Both the position numbers and the translations under genes were made by a program. Below the pieces are notes generated by a model. The model was not told the origin of the DNA and ran no database searches. It saw only the letters and a program-made list of their open reading frames with translations. A DNA stretch of 64,000 nt, from assembly GCF_009848505.1 (NCBI RefSeq), contig NZ_WWDL01000012.1, positions 62,001-126,000 on the forward strand. Reading direction: 5' to 3'. The stretch's first letter is position 1. Every line of letters starts with the position of its first letter. Of the stretch, positions 1 to 11,156 are shown piece after piece. Source of the stretch: Muricoccus harenae. Its GTDB lineage: Bacteria; Pseudomonadota; Alphaproteobacteria; Acetobacterales; Acetobacteraceae.

Positions 1-327
1 GTCGGCCGCCAGCCCGGCGGCGAAGCCCTCCAGCCATTCGGGCCCGGTCGCGCGCGGCAGGGCCGTGGTCATCAGATAGGCGAGCGGCTCCGCCCCCATG
101 GCGGCGAGGTCCGAGAGATTCACCCGAAGCAGCTTGCGGCCGATCGTCTCCGGCGGGTCCCCGGGCAGGTAATGGACGCCCTCCACCATCGCATCAGCGG
201 CCAGCACCAGCTCCCTCCCCTCCGGGGGCACCAGGAGGGCGGCATCGTCCGACAACTCCAAGGCTCCCTCCCCCGCCAACCCACGAAAATGCCGGGCGAT
301 CAGGGCGAATTCAGGAGGCAGGCTCAC
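1..327 (-). CDS. thiL: thiamine-monophosphate kinase ThiL (3-prime end outside the window)
   Basis: The N-terminal 109 codons are present; the rest lies beyond base 1. ThiL phosphorylates thiamine monophosphate to the cofactor thiamine diphosphate in the cytoplasm. Visible signatures are the start EFALIARHFR, the LSDDAALL motif that replaces the usual GDDAA metal/ATP loop, the VEGVHYLPGD substrate segment and the NLSDLAAMGAEP helix, all in the family order. The start is taken as GTG at 325-327, 15 bases after the nusB stop, because the protein begins just before the conserved EF-LIARHF segment. It is the last gene of the rpiB-glyA-nrdR-rib-nusB-thiL run, and nusB-thiL adjacency is common in bacteria. 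Confidence 0.9.
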   Translation of the reverse strand, partial: MSLPPEFALIARHFRGLAGEGALELSDDAALLVPPEGRELVLAADAMVEGVHYLPGDPPETIGRKLLRVNLSDLAAMGAEPLAYLMTTALPRATGPEWLEGFAAGLAAD

Positions 328-342
328 CGGCGCGCGACGGGA

Positions 343-852
343 TCAGGGGCGCTGCTGAAACTCGTCCCCGCGCATCTGCCGGGCGAGCGCATCGAGCACG
401 CCATTGGCGAAGCGCGGCTCCTCCCCGTCGAAGAAGCCGTGGGCGATGTCCATGTATTCGTTGATCACCACGCGCGCAGGCGTGTCGGTGCCGCCCCAAA
501 GCTCGGCGGCGGCGGCGCGCAGGAGGGCGCGCAGCACCGGGTCCAGCCGCTCCATCGACCAGTTGGCCGAGAGATGACCGGAGATGGCGGCGTCGATCGC
601 CTCGGAATCCTTGGCGGCGCCGCGGACGATCTTGCTGAACAGGGGAACGTCGGCCTGCGGCACCCGGCCATCCTCGAAGCCGGCATCGCTGTTCAGCGTG
701 CCGATCCGGTGGCGCACGAACTGGTCAATCACCGTCTCGGCGCTCTCGCCGCCAGCTTCGGATTGGAACAAGGCCTGCACGGCAGCCACGCGGGCGCCGG
801 TGCGGGGGCGGCCTGCATTGGGGCGGGGGTTCCGCTTCGGTGCTTGGCTCAT
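343..852 (-). CDS. nusB: transcription antitermination factor NusB
   Basis: 169 residues, close to the usual 140-170. NusB is a small all-helical RNA-binding protein that acts with NusE (S10) at boxA of rRNA operons. After a basic Pro/Arg-rich N-terminus of about 18 residues come the diagnostic ARVAAVQALFQSE segment and the C-terminal ARVVINEYMDIAHGFFDGEE and FANGVLDALAR motifs. Its ATG overlaps the ribH stop (ATGA at 849-852), so it is probably translationally coupled to lumazine synthase. The ribH-nusB pairing is typical of alphaproteobacteria. Confidence 0.96.
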   Translation of the reverse strand: MSQAPKRNPRPNAGRPRTGARVAAVQALFQSEAGGESAETVIDQFVRHRIGTLNSDAGFEDGRVPQADVPLFSKIVRGAAKDSEAIDAAISGHLSANWSMERLDPVLRALLRAAAAELWGGTDTPARVVINEYMDIAHGFFDGEEPRFANGVLDALARQMRGDEFQQRP

Positions 853-1334
853 GCGGTCGTCTCCGCGAATCGTCGGGCCAGGGCGATCTGGCCAATCATG
901 GCGTTGGCCGCTTCCACGCCCTTGTTGTGCCGGTCGGGCGAGGAGCGAGCGATCGCCTGCTGAATGCTATGGACGGTGAGAAGCCCAAAGCCGATGGGCG
1001 CAGCGGTTTCCACAGAGATGTCCATCACGCCCCGGCAGGCCTCACGGCAGATGTGGTCGTAGTGATCAGTTTCACCCTTCACAACGCAGCCGAAGACCAG
1101 ATAGCCCTCATACTTCCCCGTGTGGATCGCCATCCGCAGTGCAGCGGGCAGTTCGAAGGCGCCGGCGACATCCACCACCTCCGCCTCGGCGCCCAGCCCG
1201 GCTAGAACGGCGAGCGCCCCGTCCACCATGCCGCCCACCACATCGGCGTAATAGGGCGCCTGGATCACGAGCACGCGCGGCGGTGGGCCGGCGAGTTCCG
1301 GGGGGGCGCGGAGCGGGGCGTCGGCAGTGCTCAA
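849..1334 (-). CDS. ribH: 6,7-dimethyl-8-ribityllumazine synthase
   Basis: 161 residues. The enzyme condenses 5-amino-6-ribitylaminouracil with 3,4-dihydroxy-2-butanone 4-phosphate, the penultimate step of riboflavin synthesis. Seen: the substrate loop VDVAGAFELPAAL, CVVKGETDHYDHIC with the catalytic His, PIGFGLLTV, and the C-terminal NKGVEAANAM motif. The start is TTG at 1332-1334 and overlaps the ribBX stop (TTGA). No ATG or GTG lies suitably placed before the VLVIQAPYY core. Together with ribD, ribE and ribBX it forms one transcription unit. Confidence 0.96.
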   Translation of the reverse strand: MSTADAPLRAPPELAGPPPRVLVIQAPYYADVVGGMVDGALAVLAGLGAEAEVVDVAGAFELPAALRMAIHTGKYEGYLVFGCVVKGETDHYDHICREACRGVMDISVETAAPIGFGLLTVHSIQQAIARSSPDRHNKGVEAANAMIGQIALARRFAETTA

Positions 1335-2449
1335 GGGGCGTCTCCGATCGGGCGGATGTCGGTGATGGTCAGTCCGTAGCCCTCGAGGCCCACCACATGG
1401 CGCGGGTGGTTCGAGAGCAGGATCATCTCGCGGACCCCGAGATCGGCCAGGATCTGGGCGCCGATGCCGTAGTCGCGCAGTTCGGGCGCCGACTTCTCGC
1501 GGCCGGCGCGCACCCGCTCGGACAGAGCAGTGGCCTTTACGTCGCGGATCAGCACCACCACGCCACGGCCCTCGCGGGCGATCTCCTCCATTGCCTGGTG
1601 CAGGTCCTTCGGGCCGTGCCGCCCGGTGATGTCGGAGAGCAGGTTCACCGCATGCATGCGCACCGGCACCGGGCCCGGGCGCGACAGGTCTCCCTTCACC
1701 AGGGCCACATGCTCCCCGTATTCCAGCGTGTTGGCATAGATGACCACCCGCCAGGGGCCGGCCGGGGCGTCATCCAGCGTCCCTTCCTCCACCCGGCGCA
1801 CCAGGCGCTCGGTGCGGCGGCGATGGGCGATCAGGTCGGCGATGGTGCCGAGCTTCAGCCCGTGATGCTGGGCGAAGGAAACGAGGTCCGGCATGCGCGC
1901 CATGCTGCCGTCGTCATTCATGATCTCGCAGATCACGCCCGAGGGGTTCAGCCCGGCAAGGCGTGCGAAATCCACCGCCGCCTCGGTGTGGCCGGCGCGG
2001 ACCAGCGTGCCGCCCTCCCGCGCCACCAGCGGGAAGACATGGCCGGGGGTGACGATGTGCTCGCGCCCCAGCTCGGAATTGATGGCGACCGCCACGGTGC
2101 GGGCGCGGTCGGCGGCGGAGATGCCGGTGGTCACCCCGTCCCGCGCCTCGATCGAGACGGTGAAATTGGTCTGGTGCCGGGTGCCGTTGGACTGCGCCAT
2201 CAGCGGCAGGCCCAGCTGTTCCACCCGGTGGCGCGTCATCGCCAGGCAGATCAGGCCGCGCGCGTGGCGGGCCATGAAGTTGATGGCGTCCGGCGTCGCG
2301 AACTGGGCGGGGATCACCAGGTCGCCCTCATTCTCCCGGTCCTCGTCATCCACCAGGATGAACATCCGGCCGCGCCGCGCCTCCTCCAGAAGCTCCTCGG
2401 TCGGGCTCAGGAAGTCGGCGAAGCTGGTGGTGCGGGTCTGGGTGCTCAC
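1331..2449 (-). CDS. ribB: RibBX-type 3,4-dihydroxy-2-butanone 4-phosphate synthase with degenerate GTP cyclohydrolase II domain
   Basis: 372 residues. The N-terminal half is an intact RibB domain that converts ribulose 5-phosphate to the C4 precursor of lumazine. It contains the acidic loop DDEDRENEGDLV, the RHARGL segment and TPGHVFPL, RAGHTEAAVD, GVICEIMNDDG. The C-terminal ~165 residues align by position with GTP cyclohydrolase II. However, the zinc-binding Cys-rich motif (CLTGD...RCDCG in active enzymes) is absent; the corresponding stretch reads PVRMHAVNLLSDITGRHGP and has no cysteine. GCHII activity is therefore unlikely, as in the RibBX proteins known from alphaproteobacteria. GTG start, GTGA overlap with the ribE stop, and TTGA overlap with ribH. 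Confidence 0.92.
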   Translation of the reverse strand: MSTQTRTTSFADFLSPTEELLEEARRGRMFILVDDEDRENEGDLVIPAQFATPDAINFMARHARGLICLAMTRHRVEQLGLPLMAQSNGTRHQTNFTVSIEARDGVTTGISAADRARTVAVAINSELGREHIVTPGHVFPLVAREGGTLVRAGHTEAAVDFARLAGLNPSGVICEIMNDDGSMARMPDLVSFAQHHGLKLGTIADLIAHRRRTERLVRRVEEGTLDDAPAGPWRVVIYANTLEYGEHVALVKGDLSRPGPVPVRMHAVNLLSDITGRHGPKDLHQAMEEIAREGRGVVVLIRDVKATALSERVRAGREKSAPELRDYGIGAQILADLGVREMILLSNHPRHVVGLEGYGLTITDIRPIGDAP

Positions 2450-3063
2450 GCGGGGAACTCCCCCATCTCGAATTGGCGAAGGCGGGCGACGTAGCGGGCC
2501 AGCATGTCGATCTCGATATTAACCCGTGCCCCGGGGGCCAGCGCGCCCAGCGCCGTCACCTCGGTGGTATGGGGAATGAGGTTCACGCCGAAGGTCTCCC
2601 CATCCACCGCATTCACGGTGAGGGAAACGCCATCGATGGTGATGCTGCCCTTCTCCGCCACGAAGCGAGCAAGGCCGTGCGGAAGCCGGAAGCTCCAGCG
2701 ATGCGAGCCGTTTTCAGGGGTAATCGAAAGGACCTCCGCCACCCCGTCAACATGGCCGGACACCACATGGCCGCCCATCTCGTCGCCCATGCGGAGGGAG
2801 CGCTCGAGATTGATCCGCGTCCCCTCCCGCCAGCCGCCGAGCGTGGTGCGGGACAGGCTCTCGGCCGAGATCTCCACCTCGAACTGGTCCTGCTCCAGCG
2901 ACACCACGGTCAGGCAACAGCCCGCGCAGCAGATGGAGGCGCCGATCGCCACGTTCTCCAGCCAGCCCGGCGGGGTGGCGATGGCCACACGCATGTCCTG
3001 TCCGCCGCCCATCGGGTCGAGGCGGCGGATCGTGCCAAGAGCGGTAACGATACCGGTGAACAC
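2446..3063 (-). CDS. ribE: riboflavin synthase, alpha subunit
   Basis: 205 residues, normal for the trimeric enzyme that dismutates two lumazines to riboflavin. It has two tandem lumazine-binding beta-barrels. The first opens with MFTGIVTALG and contains ICCAGCCLTVV and SRTTLGGWREG-like segments (about residues 1-95). The second has GGHVVSGHVDG, IDGVSLTVNAVD and IPHTTEVTALG (about 96-190). Starts with GTG. It is preceded by an 82-base gap after ribD and overlaps ribBX by four bases. The gap is too short to hold an FMN riboswitch and I see no FMN-aptamer motifs in it. Confidence 0.96.
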   Translation of the reverse strand: MFTGIVTALGTIRRLDPMGGGQDMRVAIATPPGWLENVAIGASICCAGCCLTVVSLEQDQFEVEISAESLSRTTLGGWREGTRINLERSLRMGDEMGGHVVSGHVDGVAEVLSITPENGSHRWSFRLPHGLARFVAEKGSITIDGVSLTVNAVDGETFGVNLIPHTTEVTALGALAPGARVNIEIDMLARYVARLRQFEMGEFPA

Positions 3064-3145
3064 GGGGCGGGTTCCGTCTGGTGGTGGCGGGCGGAGCAGG
3101 GGATGGCCCGCGTGGCGCCATGTGGCAAGGGGTCGGCGGCGCGGG

Positions 3146-4255
3146 TCAGCTCGGCGCGGCGGAGGCCGGCAGGATATCGGCCTCGATCAGCCAGGATTCA
3201 CCGGCCGGGCGGCGGCTGGTGACGCGCAGCCGGGGCATAGCCGCCAGCCGGTCCACGCCGAGGGATTCCAGTCCCGACCGCCCATCCCCACCCATCAAGG
3301 CGGGGGCGGCGAACCAGGCGAGGCGATCCACCAGCCCGGCACGCAGCAGGGAGGCGCCGAGCACGGCGCCTCCCTCCACCATCAACCGGGTGATGCCCCG
3401 CGCGGCCAGGGCACGCAGCAACGCCTCCGGCTCCAGCCCGCCTTCCGGCGCGGCGGGGATGTCCAGGAACTCGGCCCCGCACTGCTCCAGCGCCGCCAGG
3501 GCAGCGGGATCATGCCCCGGGACGGTCGCGATCCAGGCCGGCGCATCGGCATTGAACAGCCGGGCGGCAAGCGGCGTGCGGAGCCGCCCGTCGGCAATCA
3601 CCCGCACCGTGGGCATGGGGGCATAGCCAGGCAGCCGGCAGGTCAGCTCCGGGTCATCGGCCAGCAGCGTACCGCTTCCGGCCATGACCGCATCATGCGA
3701 TCCGCGCAGCGCATGGGCGAGGCGGCGGGCCTCCGGGCCGGTGATCCACTGGCTCTCTCCCGTGCGGGTGGCGATACGCCCGTCCAGCGTCGTGGCGAGC
3801 TTGAGCGTGACCATGGGCAGGCCGCAGCCGAAGCGCTTGATGAAGCCCGCATTGGTCCGGCGGGCCTCCTCCTCCAGCAGCCCGACCTCGACCGTGATCC
3901 CGGCGTCGCGCAGCCGCTGCAGGCCCACGCCATCGACGCGCGGATCGGGATCGCGCAGCGCGACGACGACGCGCCCGACGCCGGCGGCAATCAGCGCATC
4001 GGTGCAGGGCGGCGTGCGGCCCCAGTGGCAGCAGGGTTCCAACGTGACATAGGCGGTGGCGCCCTTCGCCTGGCCGGCGGCGGCGCGCAGCGCCTCGGTT
4101 TCCGCATGGGGACGGCCGCCAGGGCGGGTATGGCCGCGCCCGACCACGCGCCCATCCCGCACGATGACGCAGCCGACCGAGGGATTGGGCCAGGTATTCC
4201 CCAGGCCCCGCGCCGCCAGGGCAAGGGCCGCCCGCATATGCTCTTCATCAGACAC
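3146..4255 (-). CDS. ribD: bifunctional diaminohydroxyphosphoribosylaminopyrimidine deaminase / 5-amino-6-(5-phosphoribosylamino)uracil reductase
   Basis: 369 residues. N-terminal zinc deaminase (about 1-145): NPSVGCVIV, the zinc/catalytic HAETEAL motif, and TLEPCCHWGRTPPC with both zinc cysteines. C-terminal NADPH reductase (about 150-365): TLKLATTLDGRIAT, a SQWITG segment, and the late VEGGAVLGASLL loop that binds substrate and cofactor. It performs the second and third steps of riboflavin synthesis. GTG start at 4253-4255, 52 bases after nrdR. Confidence 0.96.
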   Translation of the reverse strand: MSDEEHMRAALALAARGLGNTWPNPSVGCVIVRDGRVVGRGHTRPGGRPHAETEALRAAAGQAKGATAYVTLEPCCHWGRTPPCTDALIAAGVGRVVVALRDPDPRVDGVGLQRLRDAGITVEVGLLEEEARRTNAGFIKRFGCGLPMVTLKLATTLDGRIATRTGESQWITGPEARRLAHALRGSHDAVMAGSGTLLADDPELTCRLPGYAPMPTVRVIADGRLRTPLAARLFNADAPAWIATVPGHDPAALAALEQCGAEFLDIPAAPEGGLEPEALLRALAARGITRLMVEGGAVLGASLLRAGLVDRLAWFAAPALMGGDGRSGLESLGVDRLAAMPRLRVTSRRPAGESWLIEADILPASAAPS

Positions 4256-4307
4256 GGCAGGCCGTTTGCGCGCCCCCTTGGCGCTTGTCCAGGGCCGCCC
4301 TCAAGGA

Positions 4308-4760
4308 TCAGCCGTTGTCCAGGGATCCCAGGAAGGCGTGGAAGTCCTTCGCGTCGCGGAAGTTCTGATAGACGCTGGCGAAGCGCACATAGGCGACGGG
4401 ATCGAGTTCCCGCAGCACCTCCATCACGCGCAGCCCGATAGCCCTCGAGGTCAGCTCCTCCGCCCCTTCCGACTCCAGCCGCCGCTGGATGCCGGTGACA
4501 ATGCGCTCCACCTGGTCCTCGTTGACCGGGCGCTTGCGCAGCGCCACGCGGATCGAGCGGGCGAGCTTCTCACGGTCGAAGGCGACGCGGCGGCCATCGG
4601 TCTTCACCACCGTCAGTTCGCGGAGCTGGACGCGCTCGAAAGTGGTGAAACGGGCGCCGCAGGCATTGCAGGACCGGCGCCGGCGTATCGCGGCGCCGTC
4701 CTCCGCCGGACGGCTGTCCTTCACCTGCGTGTCCTCGGACTGGCAGAAAGGGCAGCGCAT
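4308..4760 (-). CDS. nrdR: transcriptional repressor NrdR
   Basis: 150 residues, the standard length. It represses ribonucleotide reductase genes in response to ATP/dATP. The N-terminal zinc ribbon is complete ([13 protein letters not shown] and [14 protein letters not shown]), followed by an ATP-cone (about residues 48-138) that begins with [18 protein letters not shown]. Placement between glyA and ribD is the classic nrdR neighbourhood in proteobacteria. No NrdR-box pair is evident in this window. Confidence 0.96.
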   Translation of the reverse strand: MRCPFCQSEDTQVKDSRPAEDGAAIRRRRSCNACGARFTTFERVQLRELTVVKTDGRRVAFDREKLARSIRVALRKRPVNEDQVERIVTGIQRRLESEGAEELTSRAIGLRVMEVLRELDPVAYVRFASVYQNFRDAKDFHAFLGSLDNG

Positions 4761-4774
4761 CCGGCTTGGGCTTC

Positions 4775-6079
4775 TTAGCTGCGGTAGATCGGGAAGCGGG
4801 CGCAGAGAGCGTGAACCGCCTCGCCTGCTTCCTTCTCGGCCGCCGCATTGCCCTCGGGCGAGTTGGCGCGGGAAAGCCCGCCCAGCACCTGCCCGATCAG
4901 CCGCCCGACCTCGCGGAACTCCGCCTCCCCGAAGCCGCGCGAGGTGGCGGCGGGGGAACCCAGGCGCACGCCGGAGGTGACGAAGGGCTTCTCCGGGTCG
5001 AAGGGGATGGCGTTCTTGTTCACCGTCAGATGGGCTCGGCCGAGAGCTGCCTCGGCGGCCTTCCCGGTCAGGTTCTTCGGGCGCATGTCCACCAGCACCA
5101 GGTGGTTGTCCGTGCCGCCGGTCACCAGGCCGAAGCCCTGCTCCTTCAGCTCCGCGGCCAGGGCCCTGGCATTGTCCACCACGGCGCGGGCATAGGTGCG
5201 GAACTCGGGACGCAGCGCCTCGCCCAGGGCCACAGCCTTGGCGGCGATGACATGCATCAGCGGCCCGCCCTGGGTGCCCGGAAAGACGGCCGAGTTCAGC
5301 TTCTTCGCCAGGGCCTCGTCATTCGTGAGGATCATGCCGCCACGCGGGCCGCGAAGCGTCTTGTGGTTGGTGGTGGTCACCACATGGGCATGGGGGAAGG
5401 GCGAGGGATGCGTGCCGCCCGCGACCAGCCCGGCGAAATGGGCCATGTCCACCATGAAGATGGCGCCCACCTCATCCGCGATCGCCCGGAACTTGGCGAA
5501 GTCCCAGGTGCGGGCATAGGCGGAGCCGCCGGCCAGGATCAGCTTGGGGCGGGTCTCGCGGGCGATCCGCGCCACCTCCCCCATGTCGATCATCTGGTCC
5601 TCGCGCCGCACCGTGTAGGGGGCGACCTTGAACCACTTACCGGAGTAGTTGACCGGCGAGCCATGGGTCAGGTGCCCGCCCGCGGCGAGGTCCAGCCCCA
5701 TGAAGGTGTCGCCGGGCTGGAGCAGGGCGAAGAACACTGCCGCATTGGCCTGGGCGCCTGAATGGGGCTGCACATTGGCGAAGGCGCAGCCGAACAGCGC
5801 CTTCGCGCGCTCGATCGCGAGCGTCTCGGCGATGTCCACCACCTCGCAGCCGCCGTAGTAGCGCTTGCCCGGCAGGCCCTCGGCATACTTGTTCGTCAGC
5901 ACGGAGCCCTGCGCCTCGAGCACGGCGCGGGAGACGATGTTCTCCGAGGCAATCAGCTCGATCCCGTCCTGCTGGCGCACCAGCTCGCGGGAGAGCACCT
6001 CGGCGATCTCGGGGTCGATCTCCGAGAGCGGGGCGTTGAAGAAGCGGTCAGCGCTGGCGGCGGGCGACTGTTCGTTCAT
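4775..6079 (-). CDS. glyA: serine hydroxymethyltransferase
   Basis: 434 residues, a PLP fold-type I enzyme that interconverts serine and glycine with tetrahydrofolate. Seen: the N-terminal [11 protein letters not shown] motif, [15 protein letters not shown], the [12 protein letters not shown] loop, and the PLP-lysine segment [16 protein letters not shown]. The protein ends with [14 protein letters not shown]. Start is ATG at 6077-6079, overlapping the rpiB stop (ATGA). nrdR follows after 14 bases. Full length and intact. Confidence 0.97.
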   Translation of the reverse strand: MNEQSPAASADRFFNAPLSEIDPEIAEVLSRELVRQQDGIELIASENIVSRAVLEAQGSVLTNKYAEGLPGKRYYGGCEVVDIAETLAIERAKALFGCAFANVQPHSGAQANAAVFFALLQPGDTFMGLDLAAGGHLTHGSPVNYSGKWFKVAPYTVRREDQMIDMGEVARIARETRPKLILAGGSAYARTWDFAKFRAIADEVGAIFMVDMAHFAGLVAGGTHPSPFPHAHVVTTTNHKTLRGPRGGMILTNDEALAKKLNSAVFPGTQGGPLMHVIAAKAVALGEALRPEFRTYARAVVDNARALAAELKEQGFGLVTGGTDNHLVLVDMRPKNLTGKAAEAALGRAHLTVNKNAIPFDPEKPFVTSGVRLGSPAATSRGFGEAEFREVGRLIGQVLGGLSRANSPEGNAAAEKEAGEAVHALCARFPIYRS

Positions 6080-6534
6080 GGCGTGCGGGTCCAGTCCGGA
6101 GAGAGCTTCAGGACCCGGCGGTCATGACGGCCGCCGGCATAGGGGGTGGCGAGAAAGGCGCGCAGCGCCTCAAGCGCGGGCTCCGGGCCGATCATGCGGG
6201 CCCCGAAGGCAATGATGTTGGCGTCGTTATGCTCGCGGGAGAGCCGGGCGCCGGTCGCATCATGCACCAGGGCGCAGCGGATGCCGTGCACGCGATTCGC
6301 CGCGATGGAGATGCCGATCCCCGTGCCGCAGACGAGCACGCCGAAGCGCGCCTGGCCGTTGTTCACGGCGCTGGCCACGGCGCTTCCGAAATCGGGATAG
6401 TCCACGCTCTCGGGACCATGGGTGCCCATGTCGAGCACGGAATGTCCGGCTTCCTCCAGCGCCTGGCGGAGGGTGGACTTGAGGGCAACGCCGGCATGGT
6501 CGGCGCCGACGGCGACGGTGAGAGGGGCGATCAT
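6076..6534 (-). CDS. rpiB: ribose 5-phosphate isomerase B
   Basis: 152 residues. It isomerises ribose 5-phosphate and ribulose 5-phosphate; the latter is the substrate of the RibB domain encoded downstream. RpiB/LacA family marks: [11 protein letters not shown] at the N-terminus, the [14 protein letters not shown] segment, the catalytic-Cys loop [17 protein letters not shown], and [16 protein letters not shown]. It is the first gene of the minus-strand run and is coupled to glyA by a four-base overlap. Confidence 0.95.
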   Translation of the reverse strand: MIAPLTVAVGADHAGVALKSTLRQALEEAGHSVLDMGTHGPESVDYPDFGSAVASAVNNGQARFGVLVCGTGIGISIAANRVHGIRCALVHDATGARLSREHNDANIIAFGARMIGPEPALEALRAFLATPYAGGRHDRRVLKLSPDWTRTP

Positions 6535-6578
6535 CGCGGCCGTCTACCATGGGTTGCGGTCTGGTTGAAACGGTGCCG

Positions 6579-8520
<1,942 letters not shown>

Positions 8521-8531
8521 AGAACATTTGA

Positions 8532-9659
8532 TCAAATCGCCGGGCGGCGCATCCGCCGCCGCGCCGGCGGGGCCACCACGGCCGGGGCGGCGAAGGCGGC
8601 GCGCATCTGCTCGCCCACGAAGGCCTGGGCCTGCCGCGCCTTGCCGAGCACCGCATCGGCGCCGAAAAACTCATGCGTCACGCCGGGATAGAGCACGTGC
8701 TGCACCGGCACACCGGCGGCGCGCAGCCTGTCCGCCAGCCGCGCCCCGTCGGACTGCAGTGGATCGATCTCGGCATTCACGATGATGGCCGGCGGCAGCC
8801 CCGCGAGGTCCTGGCGACCCGCGACGTTCAGCCGCTGGTCCTGCAGGTCTGCCGGGCCGCGCGTGTAGTTCCGCACGTACCAGAGAAGCGACTCCCGCCC
8901 GAGCGGGCGCGCATTCGCGAATTCGTTGTAGGAAGGCGTGTTCACGTCGGTGCCCGCCACCGGATAGATCAGCGCCATGGCGCGCGGAAGCGCGATGCCG
9001 GTCTCGCGCGCATAGATGGCGGCGTCGATCGCCAGGTTGCCGCCGGCGCTTTCGCCCGCAATCGCGATCCGCGATGGATCCCCGCCAACCGAGGCGGCAT
9101 TCGTCACGGCCCACATCCAGGCGACGTTCGCGTCGTCATGCGCCGTGGGGAAGCGGAACTCCGGCCCCTGGCGGTAATGCACCGAGAGCACCAACGCACC
9201 GCTCTCGACGCAGAGCGCGCGGGCGGAGGCGTCATAGGCATCGAGGCCGCCGACGACCCAGCCGCCGCCATGGAAGTAGACGATCAGCGGCAGCGGACCG
9301 GGACGCCCCGGGATCGGGCGGTACAGCCGCGCCTGCAGCGGCGTCGGCAGCGTGTTAAGGGTCATGTCCTCGAAGCTGCCAATCACACGCTGCGGATTGG
9401 TGTTCTGCATCTCGAGGGCACGAGCCCGAACCGCATCGGCGAAGGTCGGCTGCGCCCGCGCCTGCGCGGGGCTGAGCATCTCGACCGGCCGCACGCCCAG
9501 GCGCGAATAGGTCGCCAGCAGCGCGCGCTGCTCGGGATCGGCACGCCCGCTCGGGTCGACGGACAGCACCGCCTCCTGGGACGGCTGGACGCAGGCGGAG
9601 GTGAAGGCGGCCAAGCCCAGCGGGAGTAGCATTGCTCCACGCCGCGAAACCATTTTCAT
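8532..9659 (-). CDS. alpha/beta hydrolase (HSL-like esterase), predicted lipoprotein
   Basis: 375 residues. The N-terminus has two arginines, a hydrophobic run and a TSAC lipobox, so it is probably a lipidated envelope protein. The hormone-sensitive-lipase family marks are clear: the oxyanion motif HGGGWVVGGLDAYD, the nucleophile elbow GESAGGN, NAEIDPLQSDG carrying the catalytic Asp, and PGVTHEFFG with the His. It should hydrolyse short-chain esters; the physiological substrate is not apparent. It converges on hemB with 21 bases between stops. Start is ATG at 9657-9659; a second Met lies three residues on. Confidence 0.88.
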   Translation of the reverse strand: MKMVSRRGAMLLPLGLAAFTSACVQPSQEAVLSVDPSGRADPEQRALLATYSRLGVRPVEMLSPAQARAQPTFADAVRARALEMQNTNPQRVIGSFEDMTLNTLPTPLQARLYRPIPGRPGPLPLIVYFHGGGWVVGGLDAYDASARALCVESGALVLSVHYRQGPEFRFPTAHDDANVAWMWAVTNAASVGGDPSRIAIAGESAGGNLAIDAAIYARETGIALPRAMALIYPVAGTDVNTPSYNEFANARPLGRESLLWYVRNYTRGPADLQDQRLNVAGRQDLAGLPPAIIVNAEIDPLQSDGARLADRLRAAGVPVQHVLYPGVTHEFFGADAVLGKARQAQAFVGEQMRAAFAAPAVVAPPARRRMRRPAI

Positions 9660-9899
9660 GTTGAAATCTCCAGCAAGGCCAGATCGGCACTGGGGGCTGG
9701 AACGTCACGGCCAGTGGCCGGTTGCCGGAGCTTTCCGCGGTGCAGAAGCCCATGAAAGCGCGTGTGACGGAATCGGCCGGGCCGAGTCGCCATGCCCATG
9801 CAAGTGACTGGCGAGGCCGTTCGGCGAGTGGAATGTCCGGCCGCGCCAGGCCGTTGGCGCAGGGGACCAGCACGCTGGCCGGTTTCGAGGTCAGTTTTT

Positions 9900-9945
9900 C
9901 CGACCGGACAGGGGCGCCCGTGGATGCCCCTGCCCGGCCAGTCGG
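9900..9945 (-). terminator. GC hairpin directly after the CoA-transferase stop
   Basis: Imperfect inverted repeat with arms 9900-9915 and 9926-9945, starting one base beyond the stop of the CoA-transferase gene. The strand carrying the gene has an A-run, not a U-run, after the stem, so it is not a canonical intrinsic terminator. Apart from this hairpin I see nothing coding or clearly regulatory in the 286-base gap 9660-9945. Confidence 0.35.
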
Positions 9946-11154
9946 TCAGGCGATGCCGTCAGCCTTCAGCTTGGCCACCTCAGCCTCGTTCAGCCCAAGC
10001 CGCGCCAGCACCTCCTCCGTGTGCTGGCCGAGCACCGGTGCGGCACTGCGGTAGCTCGGCGGCGTGGCGGAGAGGCGGACCGGATTGGCGATCACCTGCA
10101 CGGTCTCGCCGCTGGCATGATCCATCTCCACGATCACTCCGCGCGCCTGCACCTGCGGATCGGCGAAGACGTCCTTCAGCGTGTTGATCGGCCCGCAGCC
10201 GATCTTCACCGCCTCCAGCGCGGCCACCCAGTCCTTGGTCGTGCGTGAGCGCATGACGGGGGTGAGCGTGTCGGTGACGAGCTGCCGGTTCTCCACGCGC
10301 TTTGCATTGGTGGCGAAGCGCTCGTCGGCCAGCAGCGCCTCCTGCCCCGTCAGCTTGCAGAAGCGCTCGAAGGTCGGGTCATTGCCGACCGACAGCACGA
10401 TATAGCCGTCCTGCGTCGGGAAGACCTGGTAGGGTACGATGTTCGGGTGCTGGTTGCCGAGGCGCTTCGGGTTCTCTCCGCTTGCCAGGAAGTTCGAGGC
10501 TTGGTTCGCCAGCCAGGCGACGCTGGTATCCAGCATGCCGATGTCAATCCGCTGCCCCTGGCCCGTGGCGTGGCGGTGGTTCACCGCCGCCAGCACGCCG
10601 ATGCAGCCATAGAGGCCGGAGAAGAGGTCCGCGACGGGCACGCCCACCTTCTGCGGCTCGCCCTCGATCTCGCCGGTCAGGGACATGACACCGCCCATGG
10701 CCTGGATCAGCGCGTCATAGCCCGGGCGCGGCGCATAGGGGCCGGTCTGCCCGAAGCCGGTGATGGAGCAGTAGATCAGGCGCGGATAGCGGTCCTTCAG
10801 ATCCTCCCAGCCCAGCCCGTACTTGGCCAGGGCGCCAACCTTGAAGTTCTCCACCAGAATGTCGCACTCGGCGAGCAGCTTGTGGATGATCGCCTGACCC
10901 TCCGGCTTGGCGATATCGAGGGTGACCGACTTCTTGTTGCGGTTCACGCCGACGAAATAGGCGCTCTCCTGCGTGCGCGGCACATAGGGCGGCGCGAAGC
11001 CGCGCGTGTCGTCGCCGGCGCCGGGGCGCTCAATCTTGATCACCTCAGCGCCGAGGTCGCCGAGCATCTGGGTGCAGGTGGGGCCAGCCAGAACGCGCGT
11101 CAGGTCCAGGACCTTCAACCCATCCAGCGCCCCAGGAGCCAATCCAGCGACCAT
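9946..11154 (-). CDS. class III CoA-transferase (CaiB/BaiF family)
   Basis: 402 residues. Family III CoA-transferases move CoA between carboxylates by an Asp-anhydride mechanism. Seen: LKVLDLTRVLAGP at the N-terminus, DLGAEVIKIERPG, the NRNKKSVTLD segment, and PGYDALIQAMGG with the catalytic Asp near residue 147. The C-terminal part (TLKDVFADPQVQARG) is also typical. Its start is only 2 bases from the malonyl-CoA decarboxylase stop, so the two are surely cotranscribed. I infer that it activates malonate or a related dicarboxylate for the decarboxylase. The sequence alone does not fix donor or acceptor. Confidence 0.9.
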   Translation of the reverse strand: MVAGLAPGALDGLKVLDLTRVLAGPTCTQMLGDLGAEVIKIERPGAGDDTRGFAPPYVPRTQESAYFVGVNRNKKSVTLDIAKPEGQAIIHKLLAECDILVENFKVGALAKYGLGWEDLKDRYPRLIYCSITGFGQTGPYAPRPGYDALIQAMGGVMSLTGEIEGEPQKVGVPVADLFSGLYGCIGVLAAVNHRHATGQGQRIDIGMLDTSVAWLANQASNFLASGENPKRLGNQHPNIVPYQVFPTQDGYIVLSVGNDPTFERFCKLTGQEALLADERFATNAKRVENRQLVTDTLTPVMRSRTTKDWVAALEAVKIGCGPINTLKDVFADPQVQARGVIVEMDHASGETVQVIANPVRLSATPPSYRSAAPVLGQHTEEVLARLGLNEAEVAKLKADGIA

Positions 11155-11156
11155 GC

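Noticed and set aside
3064..3145. Possible FMN riboswitch before ribE
   Set aside because: The gap is only 82 bases and lacks the conserved aptamer segments; the operon is also entered from upstream genes.
9660..9945. Short open frames in the largest intergenic gap
   Set aside because: They overlap each other on both strands, lack ribosome sites and run into the flanking genes in antisense.
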